A stretch of 64,000 nucleotides of DNA from NCBI RefSeq assembly GCF_907164575.1, contig NZ_CAJQYY010000020.1:1-64000 (forward strand), read 5' to 3'. Made by a program: the position numbers and the translations under genes. This document shows positions 34,448-42,609 of this stretch, piece by piece (position 1 is the stretch's first letter; the number at the start of each line of letters is the position of its first letter). The notes beneath the pieces were generated by a model, which searched no databases, had not been told where the DNA came from, and saw only the letters and a list, made by a program, of their open reading frames with translations. The stretch comes from Paraburkholderia gardini. Lineage in GTDB: Bacteria; Pseudomonadota; Gammaproteobacteria; Burkholderiales; Burkholderiaceae.

Positions 34448-34702
34448 AAGCGTCCTTTAAAACGGAATGGCGCAACGCGCGGGCACGTCCAGTGACGAGA
34501 AGCGCGCACGTTCGCTCCCGGGCCGGATTGTCCTGACCCTGGCTTAACCTGAACTTAAATGATCGGGGGCGCTGCTGCCTGACGTAAGCCCTGCGGGCAG
34601 GGCGTGTAGTGACGCACCACGCATCCCCGTTGACGCGCCATTGTGCCAGACCGGTGCCCGTGGCCGTATGGATTTGCCGCGATTGCGGGCCGCCCGGCCG
34701 GT
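34448..34702. other. Divergent intergenic region, no clear element
   Basis: About 255 bases between the ABC transporter start and the thi promoter. It has the transporter ribosome-binding site next to its start and an AT-rich patch near 34540-34562 that may hold its promoter. I find no gene, repeat or strong hairpin in it. Confidence 0.4.
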
Positions 34703-34732
34703 TTGCGGCTGCCGCGCCTTTTATGGTCTAAT
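34703..34732 (+). promoter_or_regulatory. Likely thi operon promoter
   Basis: TTGCGG at 34703-34708 and TCTAAT at 34727-34732 are 18 bases apart and end about 10 bases before the riboswitch aptamer, as expected for a promoter driving it. Confidence 0.5.
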
Positions 34733-34742
34733 GACTTTTGAC

Positions 34743-34850
34743 GAAACAGGGGTGCTTCGCGTGCGGGCTGCATGGGTTTCCATGGAGTTGTGGCGAGGCT
34801 GAGAGACACCCTTCGCACCCGATCCGGGTAATACCGGCGCGGGAAGTTTC
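34743..34850 (+). promoter_or_regulatory. TPP riboswitch (THI element)
   Basis: The thi-box core is clear: ACAGGGGTGC near the start, GGCTGAGAGA at about 34797, ACCCTT, then the second arm GATCCGGGTAATACCGG. GAAAC at 34743-34747 pairs with GTTTC at 34846-34850 to close the aptamer. The P3 arm is extended. It controls thiO-thiS-thiG-thiE, presumably shutting expression when thiamine pyrophosphate is high. The leader between aptamer and thiO is about 210 bases and holds a strong hairpin at 34878-34917. Confidence 0.95.
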
Positions 34851-34877
34851 CGGAAGTTGCCATTTCTTCCATTCCCC

Positions 34878-34917
34878 GCCGGGCGCCATCCGTCACTGGA
34901 TGGGCTTTACGCCCGGC
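34878..34917 (+). promoter_or_regulatory. Strong leader hairpin after the TPP aptamer
   Basis: GCCGGGCG at 34878-34885 pairs with CGCCCGGC at 34910-34917, and CCATCC at 34886-34891 pairs with GGATGG at 34898-34903, leaving a six-base bulge. No long U-tract follows, so it is not a standard intrinsic terminator. It may be part of the riboswitch expression platform. Confidence 0.45.
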
Positions 34918-35059
34918 CGGCTCGCCCGCCGGTTTCGTCCTTGGGTACGTGCGCTTTTTGCCGTACGGAAAAGGATTCGATGACCGCTCATTCTTCAGTT
35001 TTTAGCTTCATTCGCGTCACACCTGAAGGCATCGCTTCGTGCGCGCCGGGAGTGTGGCA

Positions 35060-36193
35060 ATGAACGCGCGCGCGCAACAACCCGATTTCGCCGTCATCGG
35101 CGGCGGCCTGTGCGGGCGCCTCGTCGCGTGGCGGCTGGCCGGCGCCGGGCATCGCGTGGCGCTGTACGAACGCGGCGATGCGGCAGGCACGCGTGCTGCC
35201 GCATGGGTGGCGGCAGCGATGCTCGCGCCGCTCGCCGAAGCCGCCAGTGCTGAATTGCTGATTACCCGGCTCGGCGAGGCATCGCTGGCGGCGTGGCCGC
35301 GCCTGCTGGCCGAATTGCCCGAGCCGGTGTTTTTCCAGCGTAACGGCACGCTCGTGGTCTGGCATCACTCGGATCGTAACGAGGCGCCGCTGTTCGAGCG
35401 CCGCGTGCGGGCGAACGCGCCTGCGGAGCTCGTCGACGGCGGATTCGTGAAGCTGTCGGGCGCACAGATCGGCGAGGCCGAACCTGCGCTGGCTGGCCGT
35501 TTCACGCAGGGCTGGCTGCTGCCGCATGAAGGGCAACTCGATAATCGCCAGGTGCTGTCGGCGCTCGCTGCCGGGCTCGCCGAACGGGGCGTCGAGACGC
35601 ACTGGAATACATCGGTCGACGATCATGCCTTGCCGGCCGCGCGCGTGACGATCGATTGCCGCGGGCTCGGCGCGAAGCCCGCATGGTCGACGCTGCGCGG
35701 CATTCGCGGCGAAGTGGCGCGGATCCACGCGCCGGGCATCGCGCTGACGCGTCCGGTGCGGCTGCTGCATCCGCGTTACCCGCTTTATATCGCGCCGAAA
35801 GAGCACGATCTCTATGTGATCGGCGCAACGGAGATCGAAGGCGAGGACATGTCGCCCGTGACCGTGCGCTCGGCGCTGGAGTTGCTGAGCGCCGCATTTT
35901 CGGTGCATCCGGGCTTCGGCGAGGCGCGCATTCTGGAGCTGAATTCGCAATGCCGGCCGACCTTGCCGGATCACCGTCCGGCGCTTCTCTGGGACGGCGC
36001 CAGCATGCTGCGCGTGAACGGCCTGTACCGGCACGGCTATATGATCGCGCCCGAAGTCGCGGAAGAAGCCGTGCGCTTCGCCGGCGCGCTGCTCGACGGA
36101 CGCGTCGCCGATACCGATGCCTTCGAGGACTGGCGGCGCGACGAGCGCTGGACCGAGCTTTTCCATCTGGATACCCGGCAGGCGCTGGCGTGA
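35060..36193 (+). CDS. thiO: Glycine oxidase ThiO
   Basis: FAD-dependent D-amino acid oxidase-type enzyme making dehydroglycine for the thiazole ring of thiamine; 377 residues. The FAD-binding motif is FAVIGGGLCGRLVAWRLAGAG, with the matching acidic residue in VALYERG. Later family segments are LPHEGQLDNRQVLSAL and VNGLYRHGYMIAPEVAE, near the substrate arginine region. ATG 35060 follows GGGAG; an in-frame GTG at 35039 is less likely. First gene of thiO-thiS-thiG-thiE behind the TPP riboswitch. No thiC lies in this window. Confidence 0.93.
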   Translation: MNARAQQPDFAVIGGGLCGRLVAWRLAGAGHRVALYERGDAAGTRAAAWVAAAMLAPLAEAASAELLITRLGEASLAAWPRLLAELPEPVFFQRNGTLVVWHHSDRNEAPLFERRVRANAPAELVDGGFVKLSGAQIGEAEPALAGRFTQGWLLPHEGQLDNRQVLSALAAGLAERGVETHWNTSVDDHALPAARVTIDCRGLGAKPAWSTLRGIRGEVARIHAPGIALTRPVRLLHPRYPLYIAPKEHDLYVIGATEIEGEDMSPVTVRSALELLSAAFSVHPGFGEARILELNSQCRPTLPDHRPALLWDGASMLRVNGLYRHGYMIAPEVAEEAVRFAGALLDGRVADTDAFEDWRRDERWTELFHLDTRQALA

Positions 36194-36229
36194 ACGACGC
36201 CGCGCTGCCACTGACTGACGCTGAACATC

Positions 36230-36427
36230 ATGGATATACACATCAACCAGAAGCCGCTCTCGTTGCCCGAAGGCGCAACTGTTGCTGACGCGCTGTCCGC
36301 CTTTGGCGCGCGGCCGCCCTTCGCGGTGGCGCTGAACGGCGATTTCGTCGCGCGTACGCAGCACGCGGCCCGCGCATTGCAGCCGGGCGACCGGCTCGAC
36401 GTCGTGCAACCGGTCGCGGGCGGCTGA
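36230..36427 (+). CDS. thiS: Sulfur carrier protein ThiS
   Basis: Ubiquitin-like 65-residue sulfur carrier; its C-terminal Gly-Gly is adenylated and thiocarboxylated, then gives sulfur to the thiazole made by ThiG. It ends in VVQPVAGG, with the expected di-glycine, and has the beta-grasp pattern (MDIHINQKPLSL, VALNGDFV). It sits 36 bases after thiO and 83 before thiG. Confidence 0.95.
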   Translation: MDIHINQKPLSLPEGATVADALSAFGARPPFAVALNGDFVARTQHAARALQPGDRLDVVQPVAGG

Positions 36428-36510
36428 GTGGGTCGCCCGGCGGCTGGCCAGTGCTGCCGCCCGAAACGCGCCAAACGCACGCGCAATCCGTCAGACGCAA
36501 GGATTTCATC

Positions 36511-37338
36511 ATGACTTCGCTTTCTCTCGCTCCCGCACCCGTCGACGCGCTCACGCTCTACGGTCAGACCTTCGCAAGCCGCGTGCTGCTCGGCACGTCG
36601 CGCTATCCGTCGCTGCAGTCGCTGTCGGACTCGATTGACGCTGCGCGGCCCGGCATGGTCACTGTCGCGCTGCGCCGGCAAATGAATGAAGGCAGTGCGG
36701 AAGCTGGCTTCTTCGACCTGCTGAAGCGCCACGGCGTGCCGCTTTTGCCCAACACGGCCGGCTGCCAGACGGTCGGCGAGGCGATCGCGACCGCGCACAT
36801 GGCGCGCGAAATCTTCGAGACCGACTGGATCAAGCTCGAACTGATCGGCGACGACTACACGCTGCAGCCGGATCCGGTCGGTCTGATCGAAGCGGCCGCG
36901 CAGCTCGTGAAGGATGGCTTCAAGGTGCTGCCGTACTGCACGGAGGATCTCGTGATCGGCCGCCGTCTGCTCGACGCCGGCTGCGAGGCGTTGATGCCGT
37001 GGGGCGCGCCGATCGGCACCGGCAAGGGCGTCGTGAATCCGTACGGTCTGCGCGTGCTGCGCGAACGGCTGCCCGATGTGCCGCTGATCGTCGACGCGGG
37101 GCTCGGCGTGCCGTCGCATGCGTGCCAGGTGATGGAGTGGGGCTTCGACGGCGTGCTGCTCAACACGGCGGTGTCTCAGGCGACGCATCCCGAAGCGATG
37201 GCGCGCGCGTTCGCGCTTGGCGTCGAAGCGGGGCGCGGCGCGTACGTCGCGGGTCCGATGGCTGAGCGCGAAACGGCGCACGCGAGCACGCCGGTCGTCG
37301 GCATGCCGTTCTGGCATCAGGACGGGAGCGCCGCATGA
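36511..37338 (+). CDS. thiG: Thiazole synthase ThiG
   Basis: Assembles thiazole phosphate from deoxyxylulose 5-phosphate, dehydroglycine and ThiS thiocarboxylate; 275 residues. The Schiff-base lysine is in DWIKLELIGDDYTLQPD, and phosphate-binding loops are in GAPIGTGKGVVNPYGLR and DAGLGVPSHACQVMEWG. AAGGA at 36499-36503 supports ATG 36511. The stop overlaps the thiE start by four bases. Confidence 0.96.
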   Translation: MTSLSLAPAPVDALTLYGQTFASRVLLGTSRYPSLQSLSDSIDAARPGMVTVALRRQMNEGSAEAGFFDLLKRHGVPLLPNTAGCQTVGEAIATAHMAREIFETDWIKLELIGDDYTLQPDPVGLIEAAAQLVKDGFKVLPYCTEDLVIGRRLLDAGCEALMPWGAPIGTGKGVVNPYGLRVLRERLPDVPLIVDAGLGVPSHACQVMEWGFDGVLLNTAVSQATHPEAMARAFALGVEAGRGAYVAGPMAERETAHASTPVVGMPFWHQDGSAA

Positions 37339-38432
37339 CGCGGACGCTGCCGCTCTCGGGCCGGGATCTTTTCTGGCCGCCGGCCGATGAACTCACCGAA
37401 GCGGCCGAACGTATCCGTGCCCGTCTCGGCGACTGGCCGCCGACTCACGCGCCGTGGCGCCTCTGCCTGACAGCGCCGGACGCGCCGAACGGCGGCGACC
37501 TGATCATCGTCGCCGATCTCCAGCATCACGGCGAGCACGTCGCGAAATGGCTGGTGCGGGGCGCAGGCGTGATCGAGGCGTCCGACAGCGCGGCCACGCT
37601 GCACCTGGGCGGCGAGCGCTATCCGCTCGAAGGCCATCTTTCTGACGACTGGATCGCCGCGCTCGCTGCATTCCTTGATTGCGGTTTCGAGCCGCACAAC
37701 GCGCTGGTGCTTGCAATGGCATGGCGCGACGGCGACGAAACAGCGAGCGCCGATGCGTGGCCGGTCGATCTGTCGCGTTTCCCTCGCGTGCCGGGCCTGC
37801 CGCGGGCACCGGCGCAGCCATTCCCGCGCTGTCCCGACCGGCTCGGCCTGTATGCGGTGCTGCCGGACGCCGAATGGGTCGAGCGCGTGCTCGATTTCGG
37901 CGTGAAGACGGTCCAGTTGCGTCACAAGGCCGCCGACGCCGGCCTCGCGGACGAAATCGCCCGCAGCGTCGCGGCGGGACGCAAACACGACGCGCAGATG
38001 TTCGTCAACGATCACTGGCAGGCCGCGATCGACGCGGGCGCGTACGGCGTTCACCTCGGTCAGGAGGATCTCCACACCGCCGACCTGCACAAGCTGAATG
38101 CCGCCGGCATCCGCGTCGGTCTGTCGACGCACGGCTATTACGAGATGCTGGTCGCGCTGCATTTCCGCCCGAGCTATCTTGCGTTCGGCGCGGTGTTCGC
38201 GACCACGACCAAAACCCTGCCGACCGCGCCACAAGGCCTTGCGCGGCTCGCGCGCTACGTGAAGCTGCTGGACGGCGTCGTGCCGCTGGTGGCGATTGGC
38301 GGCATCGACGCACAGGTGCTGCCGGACGTGCTGGCGACGGGCGTCGGCAGCGCCGCCGTCGTGCGCGCCGTCACGGACGCCGCCGACCCGGCTGCGGCCG
38401 TTTCTGCGCTGCAACGCGCCTTTCTGCAATAA
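37335..38432 (+). CDS. thiE: Thiamine phosphate synthase ThiE with N-terminal extension
   Basis: Joins thiazole phosphate and HMP pyrophosphate to thiamine phosphate. The ThiE domain is residues about 168-365: LGLYAVLPDAEW, VKTVQLRHKAADA, FVNDHWQAAIDAGAYGVHLGQ, LAFGAVFATTTK and VPLVAIGGIDAQ. The protein is 365 residues against about 210 for stand-alone ThiE. The first 165 residues are extra, with a segment (SDDWIAALAAFLDCGFEPHN, then ALVLAMAW) that faintly resembles the C-terminal part of HMP kinases; I cannot confirm this. The start overlaps thiG, so the extension is translated with the operon. Confidence 0.9.
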   Translation: MTRTLPLSGRDLFWPPADELTEAAERIRARLGDWPPTHAPWRLCLTAPDAPNGGDLIIVADLQHHGEHVAKWLVRGAGVIEASDSAATLHLGGERYPLEGHLSDDWIAALAAFLDCGFEPHNALVLAMAWRDGDETASADAWPVDLSRFPRVPGLPRAPAQPFPRCPDRLGLYAVLPDAEWVERVLDFGVKTVQLRHKAADAGLADEIARSVAAGRKHDAQMFVNDHWQAAIDAGAYGVHLGQEDLHTADLHKLNAAGIRVGLSTHGYYEMLVALHFRPSYLAFGAVFATTTKTLPTAPQGLARLARYVKLLDGVVPLVAIGGIDAQVLPDVLATGVGSAAVVRAVTDAADPAAAVSALQRAFLQ

Positions 38433-38490
38433 TCCGGGGATACCCTTAGCGGGGACCGGGCACGTCAAGGCAGGTTTTTCACGATGGCCC

Positions 38491-38496
38491 TATAAT
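38491..38496 (+). promoter_or_regulatory. Likely mla operon promoter (-10)
   Basis: TATAAT at 38491-38496, 39 bases before the mlaF start, is a perfect -10. The -35 region is weak. AAGGA near 38518 is the candidate mlaF ribosome-binding site. Confidence 0.5.
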
Positions 38497-38534
38497 CCGG
38501 CGTTCTGTATACCCGTAAAAGGACTGTCAGCTTC

Positions 38535-38579
38535 GTGCCTTCCGTGCCTTCCGTGCCTTCCGCATTTTCCGCATTTTCC
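38535..38579 (+). repeat. 9-bp tandem repeats at the start of mlaF
   Basis: GTGCCTTCC occurs three times in tandem (38535-38561), followed by GCATTTTCC twice (38562-38579). Each copy encodes Val-Pro-Ser or Ala-Phe-Ser. Every GTG of the first set is in frame and could start translation. Confidence 0.85.
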
Positions 38580-39392
38580 GCTTCCGGGAACCTCCTCGAG
38601 CTTCGCGACGTCGACTTCGGCTATGGCGACCGGCTCGTCCTGTCCGGCCTGAACCTGCGCTTTCAGCGCGGTCAGGTGGTTGCAGTCATGGGCGGCTCCG
38701 GGTGCGGCAAGACCACGGTGCTGCGCCTGATCGGCGGCCTCGTACGCGCGACGCGCGGCCAGGTTTTGTTCCACGGGCAGGATATCGGCGCGCAGACGCG
38801 CGACGGCCTGTACGCCCTGCGCCGCAAGATGGGCATGCTGTTCCAGTTCGGCGCGCTCTTCACCGACATGTCGGTGTTCGAAAACGTCGCGTTCGCGCTG
38901 CGCGAACACACCGATCTCCCCGACGAACTGATTCGCGACCTCGTGCTGATGAAGCTCAATGCCGTCGGCCTGCGCGGCGCACGCGATCTCGCGCCTTCGG
39001 AGATTTCGGGCGGCATGGCGCGCCGCGTCGCGCTTGCCCGCGCCATTGCGCTCGATCCACAACTGATGATGTACGACGAGCCGTTCGCCGGACTCGATCC
39101 GATCTCGCTCGGCATCACCGCCAACCTGATTCGCGCACTCAACAGCGCGCTCGGCGCCACGTCGATTCTTGTCACGCACGACGTGCCCGAATCGTTCGCC
39201 ATCGCCGATTACGTCTACTTCCTCGCCAACGGCGGCGTGCATGCCGAAGGCACGCCCGCCGAGCTGCGCGCGTCGAACGATCCGACCGTGCGCCAGTTCA
39301 TCGACGGCGCGCCCGACGGCCCGTTCAAATTCCACTACCCGAGCACAACGCCCCTCGCGGCGGACTTCGGCATCGGCGGAGGTCAGCCATGA
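38535..39392 (+). CDS. mlaF: Phospholipid transport ATP-binding protein MlaF
   Basis: ATPase of the MlaFEDB complex that moves phospholipids between the membranes to keep outer-membrane asymmetry; up to 285 residues. Walker A is MGGSGCGKTTVLRLI, signature EISGGMARRVALARAI, Walker B LMMYDEPFAGLDP and the switch histidine LVTHDV. The start is ambiguous: three in-frame GTG codons (38535, 38544, 38553) lie in a tandem repeat, and conserved sequence begins at NLLELRDVDFGYG. The stop overlaps mlaE by four bases. The order mlaF-E-D-A-C-B is a betaproteobacterial arrangement with mlaA inside the operon. Confidence 0.93.
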   Translation: MPSVPSVPSAFSAFSASGNLLELRDVDFGYGDRLVLSGLNLRFQRGQVVAVMGGSGCGKTTVLRLIGGLVRATRGQVLFHGQDIGAQTRDGLYALRRKMGMLFQFGALFTDMSVFENVAFALREHTDLPDELIRDLVLMKLNAVGLRGARDLAPSEISGGMARRVALARAIALDPQLMMYDEPFAGLDPISLGITANLIRALNSALGATSILVTHDVPESFAIADYVYFLANGGVHAEGTPAELRASNDPTVRQFIDGAPDGPFKFHYPSTTPLAADFGIGGGQP

Positions 39393-40156
39393 TCAGTGCG
39401 ATTGGGCGCTCGGTAATCGGCGGGCTTGGCACCGCGGGTTACGCGACGCGCATGTTCCTGCGTCTCGTGCTCGAATTGTTCCCGCTGCTGCGTCGTCCGC
39501 GGCTTGTCACGAAGCAGATCCACTTCGTCGGCAACTATTCGCTGGTGATCATTGGCGTGTCGGGGCTGTTCGTCGGCTTCGTGCTGGGATTGCAGGGCTA
39601 TTACACGCTGAACCGTTATGGCTCCGAGCAGGCGCTCGGGCTCCTCGTCGCACTTTCGCTCGTGCGCGAACTCGGACCGGTGGTGACCGCGTTGCTGTTC
39701 GCCGGGCGCGCGGGCACGTCGCTGACCGCCGAGATCGGGCTCATGAAAGCCGGTGAGCAACTGACCGCGATGGAAATGATGGCGGTCGATCCGCTCAAGG
39801 TCGTCATCGCGCCGCGCCTGTGGGCCGGCATCATCGCGATGCCGGTGCTGGCCGCGATTTTCAGCGCGGTTGGCGTGATCGGCGGGTACGTGGTGGGTGT
39901 GCTGATGATCGGCGTCGATTCCGGCGCGTTCTGGTCGCAGATGCAGGGCGGCGTCGATGTGTGGCGTGATGTCGGCAATGGCGTGATCAAGAGTATCGTG
40001 TTCGGTTTCGCGGTGACGTTCATCGCGCTGTTCCAGGGCTATGAAGCACAGCCCACTCCGGAAGGCGTCTCCCGCGCGACGACAAAAACCGTCGTGTACG
40101 GGTCGCTCGCCGTACTCGGCCTCGATTTCCTGCTGACCGCACTGATGTTCAGCTAA
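39389..40156 (+). CDS. mlaE: Phospholipid transport permease MlaE
   Basis: Inner-membrane permease of the Mla complex, 255 residues, about five helices. Signature regions are FVGFVLGLQGYYTLNRYG, LVRELGPVVTALLFAGRAG and ALTAEIG-type SLTAEIGLMKAGEQLTAMEMM, followed by DPLKVVIAPRLWAG. GGAGG at 39378-39382 serves ATG 39389, which overlaps the mlaF stop. Confidence 0.96.
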   Translation: MISAIGRSVIGGLGTAGYATRMFLRLVLELFPLLRRPRLVTKQIHFVGNYSLVIIGVSGLFVGFVLGLQGYYTLNRYGSEQALGLLVALSLVRELGPVVTALLFAGRAGTSLTAEIGLMKAGEQLTAMEMMAVDPLKVVIAPRLWAGIIAMPVLAAIFSAVGVIGGYVVGVLMIGVDSGAFWSQMQGGVDVWRDVGNGVIKSIVFGFAVTFIALFQGYEAQPTPEGVSRATTKTVVYGSLAVLGLDFLLTALMFS

Positions 40157-40244
40157 GACCGCGCGGGTTGCATCCGCGGGGCGGCGCGCGTTCGCCGTGC
40201 CGCGCGGATGCGCCACGCAGCGGCGGATTCTCTTTGGGATGACG

Positions 40245-40829
40245 ATGAAAAAAACTGCTATCGACTTCTGGGTCGGCCTGTTCGTGGTGCTGGGTTTCGT
40301 GGCGCTGCTGTTTCTCGCGCTGAAGGCCGGCAACATGAGCTCGCTGTCGTTTCAGGCGACTTACCCCGTCAAGCTCAAGTTCGACAATATCGGCGGATTG
40401 AAGCCGCGCGCGCCGGTGAAAAGCGCGGGCGTGACCGTCGGCCGGGTGGAGTCGATCGGCTTCGACAGCAACACGTATCAGGCCGTCGTCACGATCGATA
40501 TCGACCGTCAATACCAGTTTCCGAAGGACAGTTCCGCCAAGATCCTGACGTCGGGCCTGCTCGGTGAGCAGTACATCGGGCTCGAACCGGGCGGCGACAG
40601 CGAAATGCTGAAGGCGGGCGATACGATCACGATGACGCAGTCGGCCATCGTGCTGGAAAACCTGATCGGACAGTTCCTGTATAGCAAGGCAGCGGATTCC
40701 GGCGCGTCGAAAGCCGGTTCGTCCGCGGCTCCCGCACCGGCGATGCCCGCCGCCCCTGCTGTTCCGGCGCCGGTGCCCGGACCTGCTGCGGCACCGACAT
40801 TGCCCGCCTCCGGCGCCGCAGGCCAATAA
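40245..40829 (+). CDS. mlaD: MCE-domain phospholipid-binding protein MlaD
   Basis: Membrane-anchored periplasmic MCE protein that forms the hexameric ring of the Mla complex; about 194 residues. One N-terminal helix (FWVGLFVVLGFVALLFLAL), then the MCE domain with YPVKLKFDNIGGLKPRAPVK and ILTSGLLGEQYIGLEPGG. The last 45 residues are an Ala/Pro-rich tail. ATG 40245 follows GGGA at good spacing; ATG 40239 is two codons upstream. Confidence 0.93.
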   Translation: MKKTAIDFWVGLFVVLGFVALLFLALKAGNMSSLSFQATYPVKLKFDNIGGLKPRAPVKSAGVTVGRVESIGFDSNTYQAVVTIDIDRQYQFPKDSSAKILTSGLLGEQYIGLEPGGDSEMLKAGDTITMTQSAIVLENLIGQFLYSKAADSGASKAGSSAAPAPAMPAAPAVPAPVPGPAAAPTLPASGAAGQ

Positions 40830-40840
40830 GGAGAATAAAA

Positions 40841-41845
40841 ATGAAGACCATGCGCGCTCGCACCCTCACGCTTGCGCTGACGGCGGCGACGCTGACGGGG
40901 TGTGCAACTGTTCAGACGCCGACGAAGGAAGACCCGCTGGAAGGATTCAACCGGACGATCTTCACGTTCAACGACAAGGTCGACCAGTACGCGCTGAAGC
41001 CGGTGGCACAGGGTTATGTGTACATCACGCCGCAGCCGGTGCGCGACAGCGTCACCAACTTCTTCTCGAATATCGGCGATGTGTACACCGCTGCGAACAA
41101 CCTGCTGCAGCTGAAGATCACCGATGGTGTCGAAGACATCATGCGGATCGTGATCAACACGATTTTCGGCGTCGGCGGCCTGTTCGACGTGGCAACGCTC
41201 GCGAAGCTGCCGAAGCACAACCAGGACCTCGGGCTCACGATGGGGCACTACGGCGTGCCGCCGGGGCCGTATCTGGTGCTGCCGCTGTTCGGTCCGAGCA
41301 CAGTGCGTGACGCGGTCGGCACGGTTGGTAACTACTATGTGAATCCGCTGTCGTACATTCAACCGGATGGCCTGAGCTGGGCGCTGTACGGTCTGAACAT
41401 CATCAGCACGCGTGCGAACCTGCTGGGCGCGAGCGACGTGCTTGAGGGCGCCGCGCTCGACAAGTATTCGTTCGTGCGTAATGCGTATCTGCAGCGCCGC
41501 CGGTATCAGATTTCGGACGGTTCATCGGCGGCAGGTGCAGGCTTGCCGGATTATGGCGACAGCGCGCCGCTGCCGAAATACGAGGATGTCGATGGAGGTG
41601 CGGCGGCAGGTGCCGCAGCGGCGCCGGCGCCGGCGCCGGCGAGCGGTGCTGCTGCGCCGTCATCGGGTGTGCCGGCAGCGGCAGGCGGCGCGGCGCTCAA
41701 CGGCCTCGCGCCGGGCCCTGTGCCGGCTGTGCCGGCGTCTGGCGCGGAAGGTGAAGATCAGGGGCCGGGCGGTCAGGAAACCCAGGTGCCGGCCGACCAG
41801 ATCGTGCCGCCGAAATTCAATTTCCCGTCGTTCCGGCTGCACTGA
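40841..41845 (+). CDS. mlaA: Outer-membrane lipoprotein MlaA (VacJ)
   Basis: Removes misplaced phospholipids from the outer leaflet of the outer membrane and passes them to MlaC; 334 residues. The lipobox is ATLTGC with Cys21. The VacJ domain follows: DPLEGFNRTIFTFNDKVDQY, FFSNIGDVYTAANNLLQ, NTIFGVGGLFDVA, DLGLTMGHYGVPPGPYLVLP. Beyond about residue 225 there is a tail of over 100 residues rich in Ala, Pro and Gly, absent from E. coli MlaA (251 residues). AAGGAG precedes ATG 40841. In E. coli mlaA is unlinked; here it is inside the operon. Confidence 0.95.
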   Translation: MKTMRARTLTLALTAATLTGCATVQTPTKEDPLEGFNRTIFTFNDKVDQYALKPVAQGYVYITPQPVRDSVTNFFSNIGDVYTAANNLLQLKITDGVEDIMRIVINTIFGVGGLFDVATLAKLPKHNQDLGLTMGHYGVPPGPYLVLPLFGPSTVRDAVGTVGNYYVNPLSYIQPDGLSWALYGLNIISTRANLLGASDVLEGAALDKYSFVRNAYLQRRRYQISDGSSAAGAGLPDYGDSAPLPKYEDVDGGAAAGAAAAPAPAPASGAAAPSSGVPAAAGGAALNGLAPGPVPAVPASGAEGEDQGPGGQETQVPADQIVPPKFNFPSFRLH

Positions 41846-41979
41846 GTTGCGCCGGGCCGTGCGAGTCGAGTCCCGTAACACCTGGAAACGACTCTCGCAG
41901 TTTCGCGATGGATTGCGGATGAACTCGCGTGCTATCGTCGGCTCAAAAGGTTGCCGTAATTTTTAACGCAGGGCTTGAA

Positions 41980-42609
41980 ATGAAAAAATTCTTTCTGATT
42001 CCGTTGTTTGCCGCATTCTTTTCGTTCAGTACGGGCGCGTTTGCGCAAGCGGTCGATACCAGCTCGCCGGACGGCATGATCAAGACCGTCACCGACCAGG
42101 TGATCGACGCCGTGCGGAGCGACAAGTCGATCCAGTCGGGCGATATCAGCCACATCACGAAGCTCGTCAACGAGAAGATCCTGCCGTACACCGACTTCCG
42201 CCGCACGACGCAACTCGCGATGGGCCGCAACTGGCGCACGGCAACGCCCGAGCAGCAGGCGCAGGTAGTCGAGCAGTTCAAGATGCTGCTGATCCGCACG
42301 TACTCGGGCGCACTTGCCCAGGTGAAGGACCAGCAGATCCAGTACAAGCCGTTCCGCGCCAATCCTGAGGATACCGACGTCGTGGTGCGCTCGGTCGTGA
42401 TGAACAACGGCCAGCCGATCGAACTCGACTATCGTCTGTACAAGACGCCGCAAGGCTGGCGCGTCTATGACATCAACGTGCTCGGCGCGTGGCTGATCCA
42501 GGCGTACCAGCAGCAGTTCAACGAGCAGATCCAGCAGCACGGCGTGGACGGCCTGATCCAGTTCCTCACGCAACGTAACCAGCAACTGGCCGCGGGCAAG
42601 ACCTCGTGA
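41980..42609 (+). CDS. mlaC: Periplasmic phospholipid-binding protein MlaC
   Basis: Soluble periplasmic shuttle between MlaA and MlaD; 209 residues. A signal peptide (MKKFFLIPLFAAFFSFSTG) ends near GAFAQA. The Tol-Tol_Ttg2 domain shows VNEKILPYTDFRRTTQLAMGRNWR, FKMLLIRTYSGALAQ, and QGWRVYDINVLGAWLIQAYQ. It comes 134 bases after mlaA, the largest gap in the operon; no terminator is seen there. The stop overlaps the mlaB start. Confidence 0.94.
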   Translation: MKKFFLIPLFAAFFSFSTGAFAQAVDTSSPDGMIKTVTDQVIDAVRSDKSIQSGDISHITKLVNEKILPYTDFRRTTQLAMGRNWRTATPEQQAQVVEQFKMLLIRTYSGALAQVKDQQIQYKPFRANPEDTDVVVRSVVMNNGQPIELDYRLYKTPQGWRVYDINVLGAWLIQAYQQQFNEQIQQHGVDGLIQFLTQRNQQLAAGKTS

